Positions 49,068-59,100 of a DNA stretch of 64,000 nucleotides are shown in pieces; within the stretch, counting starts at the first letter, position 1, and every line of letters begins with the position of its first letter. The stretch lies in assembly GCA_036346225.1 (NCBI GenBank), contig JARFIW010001488.1, forward strand, positions 124,001 to 188,000. The letters run 5' to 3'. Made by a program: the position numbers and the translations under genes. The notes beneath the pieces were generated by a model. The model made no database searches and had not been told where the DNA came from. It saw only the letters and a list, made by a program, of their open reading frames with translations. Origin of the DNA: Platerodrilus igneus. Lineage: Eukaryota; Arthropoda; Insecta; Coleoptera; Lycidae.

Positions 49068-49075
49068 TAAAAATC
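49068..49075 (-). promoter_or_regulatory. A/T box at the start of the small coiled-coil gene
   Basis: GATTTTTA on the coding strand abuts the ATG at 49067. It is the same kind of box seen before most starts here, and supports a very short open frame as a real gene. Confidence 0.4.
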
Positions 49076-49193
49076 CCTGTCCCCGAGAATAAAGCGATTA
49101 GCGGGAGGCGCTTGCATGCTGAGCAAGAAAAAGGCGCTTTTCTTCAAGCAGCTTGTCACCGCTTCTGATACATGCCAGAGATTCGCCAGCTAT

Positions 49194-50328
49194 TTATTGC
49201 GCGACCCAGCCTAGAAGGAACAACTCCGTTGTCTCTCTCGCAGACGTCCCGCGGGCTCCAGTTGAACAGGTAGTAGCGGAGAGTCCCGTCTCCCTCTATG
49301 AACCCGAGCCGCTCCATCTTTTCTTTCTCGTTCTGCTCTATCTCCAGACAATTCAGCACATCCACGTCTCCCCGCACCTCCATGTGCTTGATCCCATCTG
49401 CCACTATCTGCATGGGGCAGGCACCTCCGTTGTAGTAGTAGAGGTAGAGCGTTTCGACGTAGTCGTCCTCACCCCTGTACCCGGGGTTTGCGGGGAGCAC
49501 CTTTGACCTGAGCCGGAAGAAGGAGACAAACTCTGTGGGAGGCCCTTCCGCGTCGGGCACAAGAGTTTCCAGAATCCCGGGCCTTGGTCCCACAAGGTAT
49601 CCAAATTGTTCGCGAGTCAGGGCCTGGTGCATTCTCATCCGGAAGTACTTTGTTTTGTACAGCTCATACAGGCTGTCCATTTCGCCTTCCCGCACGCCCC
49701 GCAAGCTGCGCGTGTTCCTGAGCGGCTCTATTCTTTCCGCGTCCTCCTCTGTGCAGAAGCACTTCTCGACAAGCTTTTCTGCGTTGATAACCCTGTGCAT
49801 GTACCTGCTCTCCGTGTACTTGAACGGGAAGACCTCTCCCGCCGTGAACAGCGCCCTGAATATACCCTTCTCGTTCACCCTCCTCCTGATTTCCTTGATC
49901 AGCAGCGGGGCAGCTCTTTTCTGTCTGTACAGCTTCCTGAGACAGAGGAAGTTGACCACCACGCTTCCCGGGCACTCCCCGTCTATGGACACATCGGCAT
50001 GGAATGCGGAAATAAACCCTATCAGAAGCGGCTCTCCGTCTTGCCATGCGAACAGCCCCACATTCCACTCTGGCTCGGACCCAGGTACCTGCATCTGCCA
50101 GGCAAGGAACTCTCTGCTGTACTCCAGCCTGAATAGCGACAGGTCGTCCTCAACATAGTTGTCTCGCAGCAGCTCGTACACGGCATCGATGTCTTTTTCC
50201 ACAGAGATCTCTCGGAAGTGCATCCCTTCGGGAAGAAGAACCTTCTGCGGCTGGCCGCTCTCCCTCCTTCCTCCCACAGGCTGTGTGTTCCAAAACTGGT
50301 GCTTGGCGCCGTCTCTCTCAAAGCTCAT
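49194..50328 (-). CDS. NMT1: Glycylpeptide N-tetradecanoyltransferase (N-myristoyltransferase)
   Basis: Nmt1 transfers myristate from myristoyl-CoA to N-terminal glycines (for example ARF). The ATG at 50328 gives HQFWNTQPV, the usual opening. Family motifs are VNFLCLRKLYRQKRAAPLLIKEIRRRVN (oxyanion hole and CoA site), YMHRVINAEKLVE and, near the end, EGDGTLRYYLFNW. Yeast Nmt1 ends NVGVVML, with the C-terminal carboxylate as catalytic base. Here the frame reads DNGVVPSR and runs to 49156. Removing one base at GG 49217-49218 gives DNGVVLLGWVAQ and a stop at 49194-49196. A short extension after GVVLL would still be unusual. The intact frame is otherwise complete. Confidence 0.93.
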
Positions 50329-50353
50329 TAAAATGAAAAAGAATTGTTGTCCT

Positions 50354-50482
50354 ATGAAGGAGTTTGCTGTTCCGCAAGAAGAGATGGAGGAGGACATAGA
50401 AAGAGCCCTGGCAGACACAAGGCACGAAGACCTGGAAAGGATAAAAAGACGCGTGGAGAGCGCAATGGCTGCTCTGCGCTGA
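50354..50482 (+). CDS. Possible 42-residue helical peptide
   Basis: An open frame of 42 codons between NMT1 and UBA4. It encodes a single charged helix (EEMEEDIERALADTRHEDLERI, then KRRVESAMAAL). An earlier ATG at 50333 would give 49 residues. The strong heptad pattern and its position 34 bases before UBA4 suggest either a tiny gene or a detached equivalent of the N-terminal coiled coil that human MOCS3 carries. No homology is claimed. Confidence 0.35.
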   Translation: MKEFAVPQEEMEEDIERALADTRHEDLERIKRRVESAMAALR

Positions 50483-50516
50483 AGCAAATCTCTTCTGAGT
50501 TTTCGCAAAATTGCTG

Positions 50517-51694
50517 ATGCAAGAGGACGCGGACCTGCGCTTGTTGAAGAAGTACTCGCGGCACATGGTGGTGAGCGAGGTCGGCAGCGATGGGCAGAGG
50601 CGCCTGGGAAGCGCGGGCGTCATGGTTGTCGGGGCAGGAGGCCTTGGGTCTCCCCTGCTCATGTACCTGGCAGCAGCAGGGGTGGGCCGGATCGGGGTTT
50701 CTGAGTTCGATGTTGTTGAGGAGAGCAACCTGAGCAGACAGGTGCTGTACGGCGAGGCAGACATAGGGAGGGCGAAGAGCAGGGTTGCTGCGAGAAGATC
50801 CGGAGCATGAACAGCGACGTGGAGGTGGAGATGCACGAAAAGGTGACTGCCGCAAACATGTGGGACGTCCTGGCCGGGTACGAAGTGGTTGTGGACTGTG
50901 GGGACAGCAGAAAACGAGGTATCTCCTGAACGACTACTGTGTGGCTCGGGGGTTCCGTTCATATGCGGGTCGTCTCTCAGATGGGAGGGGCTCTCTACTC
51001 GTTCAACGGGCGCGGATGCTATAGATGCCTCTATCCGACGTGGAGCGCAGGAGAGGTGAACAGCTGCGAGAGCGTGGGGATCATCGGGCCTGTGTGTGGG
51101 GCGGTGGGGGCAATGATGGCTGCGGAGGTTCTCCGTGTCCTGCTCTGCAAGGAGAGAGAAGAGCCCCTTGTCTACACGTTTGATCTCCTGAAAAACGACC
51201 ATTTGCGGATAAGAACCTCCTCGAGGCGGCGATGTGTGGTCTGCATCAAGAAGGGCACAGAAACGAGGGACGAGCTCATCAGAAGCATTGGAAGAGAGTC
51301 TCCTCAGGAGGAGGCACGCAGGAAGCCAGAAGCGATTGTGGGTAGCTTGGGCAGGGAGAGCCTTCCCAGGCCGGCAGAGAAGAGGCACGAGCTGGAGCGC
51401 GGGAGAGCCAGCTGGGCAGATGTTCTTGGGAGGACAGCAGAGACCCTCCTCGTAGACATACGGACGAAGAAAGAGCACTCCCTTTTTACGCTCGAGAATG
51501 CGCTTTCGTACGAGCTCAAGCGGATCCTCAGGGACCCGCACGCTGCATATGTGCAGCTGGCCGAGAAGGGTCGTGGAAAGAGAGTCTTTCTCTTCTGCAG
51601 AAACGGAGCTACTTCCAGGAAATTTGCCTCTCTTCTTGGGTTCGAGGACGTTATTGGAGGCATCGAGGAATACAAGAGGCTTGCAGAAAAATAA
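50517..51694 (+). CDS. UBA4: Uba4/MOCS3-type E1-like enzyme with rhodanese domain, four frame breaks
   Basis: Uba4 adenylates and thiolates Urm1, the sulfur carrier for 2-thiouridine in tRNA anticodons. The N-terminal ThiF domain has [11 protein letters not shown], the nucleotide loop [21 protein letters not shown] and [16 protein letters not shown]. Zinc ligands are CYRCLYP and CVVCIKK; the candidate thioester cysteine is in NSCESVG. The C-terminal rhodanese domain has [10 protein letters not shown] and the active loop [10 protein letters not shown]. Between about 50786 and 50973 the frame breaks four times (50786-50790, A4 50911-50914, G5 50948-50952, 50970-50973), each needing one added base. 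The repaired reading ([24 protein letters not shown]) aligns with MOCS3 without gaps. Four breaks in 190 bases leave local sequence error or early decay open. Confidence 0.85.
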
Positions 51695-51695
51695 A
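51690..51695 (+). terminator. AATAAA overlapping the UBA4 stop codon
   Basis: The stop TAA (51692-51694) lies within AATAAA. A convergent gene ends 166 bases further on. Confidence 0.45.
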
Positions 51696-51859
51696 GCCAA
51701 GCATGTCGAAGTTCTCCATGAGAAAAATGCTGGCTGCAGCCTGCACAAAAATTGAAGGCTCTGGACCTTTATTAGCTGTCGTCTCCGTTTTTCAAGCTGC
51801 TTTCTGCGGCCCCCGAAGGAGAGCCAGGACAGTGCGGAACGCACATCTGGCACGCCCTC

Positions 51860-52135
51860 TCACTTGGATCCCTGTCTCATGCTATCTATCTCTTTGGAGA
51901 CCTTCGCGACAAAGTTACTTGCATTCAAGACGTTGTAAGTGCTCTTCATCAAGTGTGAGATAGATGTCTCACGAATGGAGAAGGACACTGTGTTCCCTGC
52001 AAGGCCCACGCCGACCCTTTCCAGGTTGTTGATCGTGTGAACGGACTCTGCAACAAGCTGGGCATCCTTGCTACAGTCCATGTGCAACGTGATCTTGCAC
52101 TCTTGGGCACGCGGCTCTCCCTCCTGCGAATGCAT
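51860..52135 (-). CDS. Pcc1-like KEOPS subunit
   Basis: A 91-residue protein with the beta-alpha-beta-beta-alpha pattern of Pcc1/CTAG proteins. CKITLHMDCSKDAQLVAESV corresponds to the IRIPFxSEKxAxIAYxSL strand-helix. VGVGLAGNTVSFSIRETSISHLMKSTYNVLN corresponds to the strands and helix ending LRVSVNSFLDHL. Pcc1 dimerises the KEOPS complex that makes the universal t6A tRNA modification. The family is short and poorly conserved, so the call is moderate. The ATG at 52135 follows AAAATTTTGCTGGCAA, a box shared with the divergent neighbour. Confidence 0.55.
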   Translation of the reverse strand: MHSQEGEPRAQECKITLHMDCSKDAQLVAESVHTINNLERVGVGLAGNTVSFSIRETSISHLMKSTYNVLNASNFVAKVSKEIDSMRQGSK

Positions 52136-52162
52136 TTGCCAGCAAAATTTTGCCGAGGCGCC

Positions 52163-52732
52163 ATGAGGGAGCTCTTATTCAAGGCGATAGACAAGAAAGA
52201 GGTAGAGGGCAGGCTGATTTTGCTAAACGAGGAGCTGGGGATGTCCTGCGACTTTGTCATTTCTGAGCTAGCCAGGGCACTCGGGCCCCCGGAAGTCGTT
52301 TCTTTCGGGAGAACAGCAGAGCGCTACGAGCAGGACATGGGGTTTAGGAAGGTCCTGTCCCTGCTAGAGCACTGCAGGGGAGCAGAAATGGAGGCTCTCT
52401 CCTCGTTTGTCTCTGCGGACTCTCCGCTGCTAGTTGTGGACTACTGGGGCACAAGAGGGCGCGTCCCCCTTGGCATCTGCGATGTAAAGAGGCTCTGGAG
52501 CGGAAGAACAGTGCTCCTCGTGAACCGATCTGTCACGCAGAGGGAGTACAGAGAAATCTACGACGCGGATGCTCTGGTGGAGGTAGAGTCGCTCAAAAAA
52601 GGGCGCCCGCTCCGGTTCAAGGGCACTCTCTCTGTTTCTGTGCGGAAATCGTCCCTGTACGCACGCTTCTTCATTTGCACGGACAGCGAGGGCGGGTATG
52701 TCCGGATTGCGGAGGAAGAGGGCGGGGAATAA
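52163..52732 (+). CDS. Unknown protein with RecA-like strand pattern
   Basis: An intact 189-residue protein. Alternating hydrophobic strands and helices ([52 protein letters not shown]) suggest an alpha/beta fold without a P-loop. Elongator subunits Elp5 and Elp6 have such P-loop-less RecA folds, and its neighbours PCC1 and UBA4 are tRNA-modification genes, which is why I mention this option; there is no signature. It starts 28 bases from the divergent PCC1-like gene and ends 22 bases before VMA1. Confidence 0.65.
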   Translation: MRELLFKAIDKKEVEGRLILLNEELGMSCDFVISELARALGPPEVVSFGRTAERYEQDMGFRKVLSLLEHCRGAEMEALSSFVSADSPLLVVDYWGTRGRVPLGICDVKRLWSGRTVLLVNRSVTQREYREIYDADALVEVESLKKGRPLRFKGTLSVSVRKSSLYARFFICTDSEGGYVRIAEEEGGE

Positions 52733-52754
52733 ACAATCCAAAATTTTTAATTTC

Positions 52755-54601
52755 ATGGAAAGAGGCGGGCCGAAGGAGTGCGCATTCCTGCACGCAGAAG
52801 AGGACGAGAACATGGAGGGCGAGGTGCATTCGGTAAGCGGCCCGGTTGTGGTTGCCACAAACATGGCCGGATGTGCCATGTACGAGCTCACCAAGGTGGG
52901 GCACGAGGGCCTTCTTGGAGAGGTAATCAGGATAGATGGGGAGAGGGTCACCATTCAGGTGTACGAGGAGACGTGCGGCCTGGGCGTGGGAGACCCTGTG
53001 CGCCGGACGGGAAGGCCCCTCTGCGTAGAGCTGGGCCCAGGCCTCCTCGATAACATATTCGACGGGATACAGAGGCCTCTCAGGGAAATTTACGGAAAAA
53101 CCAAGAGCATCTACATCCCGAACGGGGTGGACATCCCTGCGCTGGACAGAGCGAAGAAGTGGCACTTCACGCCCCTCGCAAGGGAGGGAGACCACCTCGA
53201 GGGAGGCGATGTCTTTGGCGAGGTGAAGGAGGGCCTCATCACGCTGAAGACGCTTGTGTTTCCGACAAAGAAGGGGACAGTCAGGAAGGTGAGGGAGGAG
53301 GGCGAATACACGATAGAAGAAGTGTTGCTCGAGCTGGAGGGCGGGGAGGGCGTGCACCAGGAGAAGATGTACCAGGTCTGGCCAGTGAGGACTCCCCGCC
53401 CCATTCGGGAGCGGCTCTCTGCGTCCAACCCCCTCTTCACAGGCCAGCGGGTCCTGGACTCCCTCTTCCCGTGCGTGCAGGGAGGAACCACTGCTGTGCC
53501 AGGCGCCTTTGGGTGCGGGAAAACAGTTATTTCCCAGTCGCTCTCGAAGTTTTCGAACTCAGACGTCATCGTGTATGTCGGGTGCGGGGAGCGGGGGAAC
53601 GAGATGAGCGAGGTGCTGGAGGAGTTCCCGAAGCTCAGGTTCGAGATAAACGGGGCGGAAGAGTCGATCATGAAGAGGACTGTTCTTGTGGCAAACACCT
53701 CGAACATGCCTGTGGCCGCAAGGGAGGCATCCATATACACGGGGATCACAATCTCCGAGTACTTCCGGGACCAGGGCCTGAATGTGTCCATGATGGCAGA
53801 CTCGACCTCCAGATGGGCGGAGGCTCTGAGGGAGATTGGGGGAAGGCTTGCAGAAATGCCTGCGGACAGCGGGTATCCTGCATACCTTGGCGCGCGCCTG
53901 GCCTTCTTCTACGAGAGGGCCGGGCGGGTGCAGTGTCTCGGCAAGTCTCGGGGCAAGGAGATGGAGGGGAGCGTGACGGTGGTTGGCGCAGTTTCTCCGC
54001 CAGGGGGAGACTTCTCCGACCCAGTCACGGCAGCCACGCTGGGGATAGTGCAGGTGTTCTGGGGGCTCGACAAGAAGCTTGCGCAGAGAAAGCACTTCCC
54101 CAGCGTCAATTGGAGCCTGAGCTACTCGAAGTACACCCATGCGCTCGAGCCATTTTACCTCGCAGAGGACGCCGAGTACGTCTCTGCGGTAAACAAGATC
54201 AAGGAGATCCTCCAGACAGAGGAAGACCTCAGCGAAATCGTGCAGCTTGTGGGGAAGGGCTCGCTTGGAGAGGTGGAAAAGCTCACTCTGGACATCGCGA
54301 AGATTATCCGCGAAGACTTCCTCCAGCAGAACGGGGTTTCCGAGTACGACAAGTACTGCCCATTCTACAAGACCGCAAAGATGGCGCGGAACATCATTTC
54401 TTTCTACGAGGAGGGAGAAGGCTCATTGAAAGCGACGAGACGCGCAGCTGGGACAGGCTCAGAAAAGACACGCGAGACACGCTCCACAAGCTCTCGATGA
54501 TGAAGTTCGAAAGCCCCTCGGACGGAAGAGAGGCCGTGGAGGAAAGGCTGTGCAAGCTTGAGCAGGAGATCCAGCAGACATTCCGCATCATGACGGAGTG
54601 A
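52755..54601 (+). CDS. VMA1: V-type proton ATPase catalytic subunit A, one frame break
   Basis: The ATP-hydrolysing subunit of the V1 sector, which acidifies vacuole-type compartments. About 615 residues, the normal length without an intein. Marks are [31 protein letters not shown], the non-homologous region with [16 protein letters not shown], the P-loop [25 protein letters not shown], then [32 protein letters not shown]. Near the C-terminus the frame shifts at GG 54420-54421; one added G gives [19 protein letters not shown] and a tail ending FRIMTE. The ATG at 52755 follows AATTTTTAATTTC. The frame is open further upstream, but that part lacks homology. Confidence 0.96.
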
Positions 54602-54684
54602 GGGCGCGGCCTTCCCAGTAAAGTAATTGGTAGCCCTCGTTGTTTTTACGGAGATTTTATTTAGCATAAAGGAGAGCAAAATTC

Positions 54685-56031
54685 ATGGCAGGGAAGGTCG
54701 AGCAGCTCCGCAAAAAGAAGCGGTACTTGCAGATCGCCATTGTTGTCAGCGCCGTCGGGATCATCGTCATCGGAACAATACTCGGCGTGATGCAGACCCG
54801 CCACCTTGCCAAGGAGAGGGAAAAGAAAGAGAAGGAGGAGCGGCTCAGGATGCGCGGAAACCTCCGCAGAGAAAAAGCCATGATTGTGGGAGCAGACCTG
54901 CAGCAAATAGACGACTGGCTGGACCTGTTCGACATGACGGCGCCCGTCCTGGGAGGAATTTCCCTCACGCTGGAAAAACACCAACAGCTGAGGGAAAAGA
55001 TTACATCTGTGCAGGCCGAACCGCTGCACAAGGGAGTGATGGCAAAGTTTCTGAAAAGCCTCTATGAGTCGGAAACGTTTATGTACTTGGCCTTGAAGTG
55101 CTACGAAAACCCCGAAGAGATATTTGACGAAATTGCGGAAGACCCCTACTTCCTCCTGTCCCCATATGTGAACATCTACGAGGACGAAGACATCATTGCG
55201 CGGCTGAAGAAGATTGAAGAGCACATCGACAAGGACAGCGAGTCCGAGCTGCGCGGAGAGCTGTGGAAGAATGTTTTGCTCATGATCGCGACCATCCCCA
55301 ACGTGGCAATTGACAGCGGGCCGGGCATCAGCCTGAGGAAGTTCTCGCGGAAGTGCAAGGACATTTTGCGCCTTTTAGACAGAGAGCAGCTCGCGAAGAA
55401 GGGCCTGAAGGACAAGAGTGGCGCCGCGGTCTTTGTGGAGAGCGGGGAGGTCGAAAAGGCTCTTCTGGGCATGCTCATAGCAGTGGCCAAGCGCTTTGGA
55501 GACTACATGGGAGAGCTCTCAGAGGAAATATACGACGAGGTTGCAAGCAAAATCAAAAAGATGGGCGGGGAGGACATTGAGGAGTATAGAGAGCTTGTGA
55601 GCACAGGCCCTTGCGCAAACTTCGATTGGGTGTTTGGGTTTCTGGAAGAGCTGCAGGAAGAGATTTCCAGGGTCAAGGGCGGCGAAGGCGAGGTGACAGA
55701 TGCGGTCAGGCCACTTCTCCCCTATTTTGAAGGAAGAGTTTCTTTCCTTGTAGATGCAGGCTCGCTTGTGCTTTTGATAAACGAGGTTCTGTTTTTCAAC
55801 GATAGGGGAAACAGCACCAAGGTCCTTGATGACGTGGTAGCAGGGCTCAACAGAAGGGGAAAGGAGATGCGGAGCAAGGGAGCTCCGCCTTCGATGCTGG
55901 GCAGGGTGTGGAACGCACTTGCGGAGTACGGAAGCTCAGGCCAGTCAGGCACAGACCTTGTGGAGGGCCTCCTGATTCTCAGACACCAGTATGCGATGGC
56001 TGTGCTTGGGGGCGATGAGTCCCCTGAATAG
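54685..56031 (+). CDS. Signal-anchored helical protein, unknown
   Basis: An intact 448-residue protein with a basic N-terminus (KVEQLRKKKRYLQ), one transmembrane helix at about residues 15-35 (AIVVSAVGIIVIGTILGVM) and a positively charged juxtamembrane stretch. A soluble, mostly helical domain of about 400 residues follows. The positive-inside pattern on both sides makes orientation uncertain. There is no catalytic motif, repeat or cysteine pattern I can name. The ATG follows an ATTTTATTTAGC tract. Confidence 0.78.
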   Translation: MAGKVEQLRKKKRYLQIAIVVSAVGIIVIGTILGVMQTRHLAKEREKKEKEERLRMRGNLRREKAMIVGADLQQIDDWLDLFDMTAPVLGGISLTLEKHQQLREKITSVQAEPLHKGVMAKFLKSLYESETFMYLALKCYENPEEIFDEIAEDPYFLLSPYVNIYEDEDIIARLKKIEEHIDKDSESELRGELWKNVLLMIATIPNVAIDSGPGISLRKFSRKCKDILRLLDREQLAKKGLKDKSGAAVFVESGEVEKALLGMLIAVAKRFGDYMGELSEEIYDEVASKIKKMGGEDIEEYRELVSTGPCANFDWVFGFLEELQEEISRVKGGEGEVTDAVRPLLPYFEGRVSFLVDAGSLVLLINEVLFFNDRGNSTKVLDDVVAGLNRRGKEMRSKGAPPSMLGRVWNALAEYGSSGQSGTDLVEGLLILRHQYAMAVLGGDESPE

Positions 56032-56113
56032 ATGCTGTCTGGACCGCTACCTAGATTTAGATATAAATAAACGAGCCCTGAGGCCATTCTTTTCGTGAAG
56101 CCGCAAGTGGGCG

Positions 56114-59100
56114 CTACCAGAAGGGCATCCATCCCATGAACATCTGCGAAAGGTTTTCGCTGCTCGTGGCCTCCTTGAAGAGAATGCGCGCGCTTTCTCT
56201 CGGCGAGTCTTTCCTCCGGAGCTTCTTGTTCACTGCTGAAAGTGCCCCCTCGCGCGTCACTCCCTTGTACTTCTCTTTGTCGAGGAAGAATATGTTCACC
56301 AGAGCCTCGATTTCTGCCCTCCTTGCGAACGCCTCTGCAAAGACCAGCTCTGCTGCCTCCTCCATGCGTGCCTCGGCCTCTCTTCCAAGGCTGTTCACGA
56401 CCACCGGAGACAGCCGAAGAGGCACCCGCTCCCTGTGGACGCGCCTCCGCGCTAGAGTCTCAAGGGAGTCTGTGTAGTCGATGTGGACGACCTCGCCGGT
56501 TGCCCAGCTGACAAGTATGTTGGCTGGGTGCCTGTCCCCCATCCCCAGAATGTATCCGTGGAGAGACGAGCGTAGGTATGTTTCTCTGTACACCTTCTGC
56601 TTGCAGAGGAACTCGTGGATGCTTCTGCTCTCCATCGAGAGCCATGTGGTGATCTCGTCGGTGTTCGGGCTTAGCCTCAGGAAGATCTCCAGCTTCTCTA
56701 TTCCCCGCAGGCTGTTGTAGTCGTGGCAGAGCGCCTCTATTTCCTTTTTCTCCCTGTTCACTCCCCGCGCCTTTGGCCCCTCCACCTCCACCTCTCTCTT
56801 TCGCACCTCGCAGATGATTTCCTTCATGGACACTGCGTCTGCAACAAACGTAGAAATAGACGTGGCTGGCCCGACAACCTCTGTGTGCTCAATGGAAGAC
56901 ATTCCGAAGAGCCTGAAGTAGCTAGAAACAACCCGCTCGATCTCGGCGCCCTTTTCATGCTTTATGACATAGCTTCTTTTCCGCCCGTCTTCTCCCAGGA
57001 GAGTTATCTTCCTTGGCCTCTGGATCGAGGGATATACCTCTATTTCTCCCACGATGCGCTCGATCCGCACGCCCGCCTCCCCGGGAAGAAGAACTCCGCG
57101 CAGCGCGTCTGCGCCCTCCAGGCCAAGTCTTATCGACGTCCTGCACTCGAGCCTGCTCTGGATCTTTGCAATTTTGTTGAACACAAGCACCTCCCACTTC
57201 TTTGTCTTCTCCTCCAGCCTGAGCGTGTGCAGCAGGTCCTTCACACCCCTCTCTGCCTCCTGGGAAAGGCCCTGGACAAACTGGCGGCCTCGTGCGAGAA
57301 GCCGCACAATCTTCTCCTCAAGTCTCTGTGTGTCTCTGGCGCGGAAGTTCTTCTCAGGCGCCTCGCAGAGAGAAAGCGCCGCGCTGCAAGTCTCTGCAGG
57401 CTCCCGCCTCTTCCGCTTCTCTATGCCCGCCTCCCTGAACACCTTCAGGCACCTGAGCACGGCCTCCTCGTCCAGCTCAACAACCTCCTCAATCAGATCC
57501 AGGTACTTTGTGTACCGGGCCCATTGCGGATCTTGCTCGATCCGCTTGAAGAGCGCTATCCCCTGTATCTCTTCCGAGGCTGCATGCCTTGCATATGCCC
57601 AGTGCATCATGGTTCTCTCTCTGCTTTCCTCAAACGCGCGCACGAGAACAGAGACAAGGATCTTCTCCAGGCCCTTGCTCTTGCTGCTGACCAGAACAGA
57701 AAATATTTCATGAAGCACCCCAGCCCACTCCGATGCCCCCACAGATTCTGCAGCCTCCTCTGCCTGCCGCATGGTCTCCGGAGACCCCCCTGCCTCTGCA
57801 AGAAGAGAAAGAAAGAGAATGAGCTGGTCTGGAGAAGCCCTACCCTTCAGCCCCTCCCCAACAAAAAAGAGCTTCTGCGCCACACTCGCCTCGCCCAGCC
57901 CTGCAGCGCCTGGAGACAGAAACGCCCTTGCGTCTAGCTCAGATAGCAGCTTGTGGCTTTCCATGCTCTCCACTGCCTTCTTGGATCCTGCGCTCCCGGC
58001 CTCGCACTTGCCTGCCTCTCGGGCGCAGCCTTTCGCAAGAAAAGAGACGCCTCTGACTAGGCCTGCGTCTTTCCTCCTGACAGCAATCGAGGCAAGAGGC
58101 TCCAGCGGGTCGCTCTGTGCGAGAAGCTTGTAGCCCACGCACTCTGCAAAGGCCTCTTTCTTGCCTGCAGCCTTGCCTCTGCACACCCCTTTCTGAGGCT
58201 CTCCTCCAGGCCGACTATCCTCTGCAGATCTGCGACTGCCCTCATGGGCCCAATCAGAAGCTTGCTGATCGGGGCAGCCTTGAGCGGAACAGAGGGGTCC
58301 GTGGCGTGCCTGAAGAGCTCCAGAACAGACTCAAAGTACCCTTCCCTCTGCTCTGGAAGCGACCAGCTCCTCAGCGATTCGTACATATTCAGGCAGAGCT
58401 TTTCTATTTCCCTCAGGTCGCCCTCTTCTCTCACGCCTCTTATCTTTTCGACAATCCTGCAGCGCATTGCAGCCCGCGTGTGATAGGATGTTTCTGTTTC
58501 CGCGGAAGCCCTCTTGTACATTTCCTCAGCTTCCCATACTCGCCTCGCATCTCGCATCCAAGCGCCTGCAAAGCACGTCTTCTTCCGCACGCCCGCCTAC
58601 ATGCCTGTAGAGCGTGCATGCCTCTGCGTAGTCTCCAGACCGCAGAAGGAACTCAATCCTGTCCCTTTCTGCCGAAAGAGGCACCTCCCTTGGCCTGCCT
58701 TGAAGATATGGTCTCTGCGTCCCCGGGGCCCAGAGTGGGTCAAAGTATCCCTTTCCTTGCAGGAAGAGGAACTCGAGAGACGAGAGTATCGAGGAGATTA
58801 TGGCTGGAGAAAGCGTGTTCTTGTACACAAGGAAAGAGAGGGCCTCGACAAACGCCTTTCTCAGCGTGGACGGGAGGTGGATGGTCCCCCGGAAGAGCGC
58901 CATCGGGAAGAGCTCTCTGCACAGCTCGAAGCTGCACTCGCAGGAAGAAGAAAACTCCCTGAGCAGCGGGCTGGGCGAGTGCCGGACAAAGAATATCATG
59001 AGCTGCTTAGAAAAGGAGCCTCGCGTGTACCCTGTGTATATGAACTCGCAGTGTGCCTTGTACAGCGAGTACCTGGCAGAGGGGTCGTCTCTGGGAACGT

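Noticed and set aside
53159..54601. Apparent separate 480-codon gene overlapping VMA1
   Set aside because: Only its last 60 or so residues resemble V-ATPase subunit A. It is the true C-terminus after a one-base break, not a second gene.
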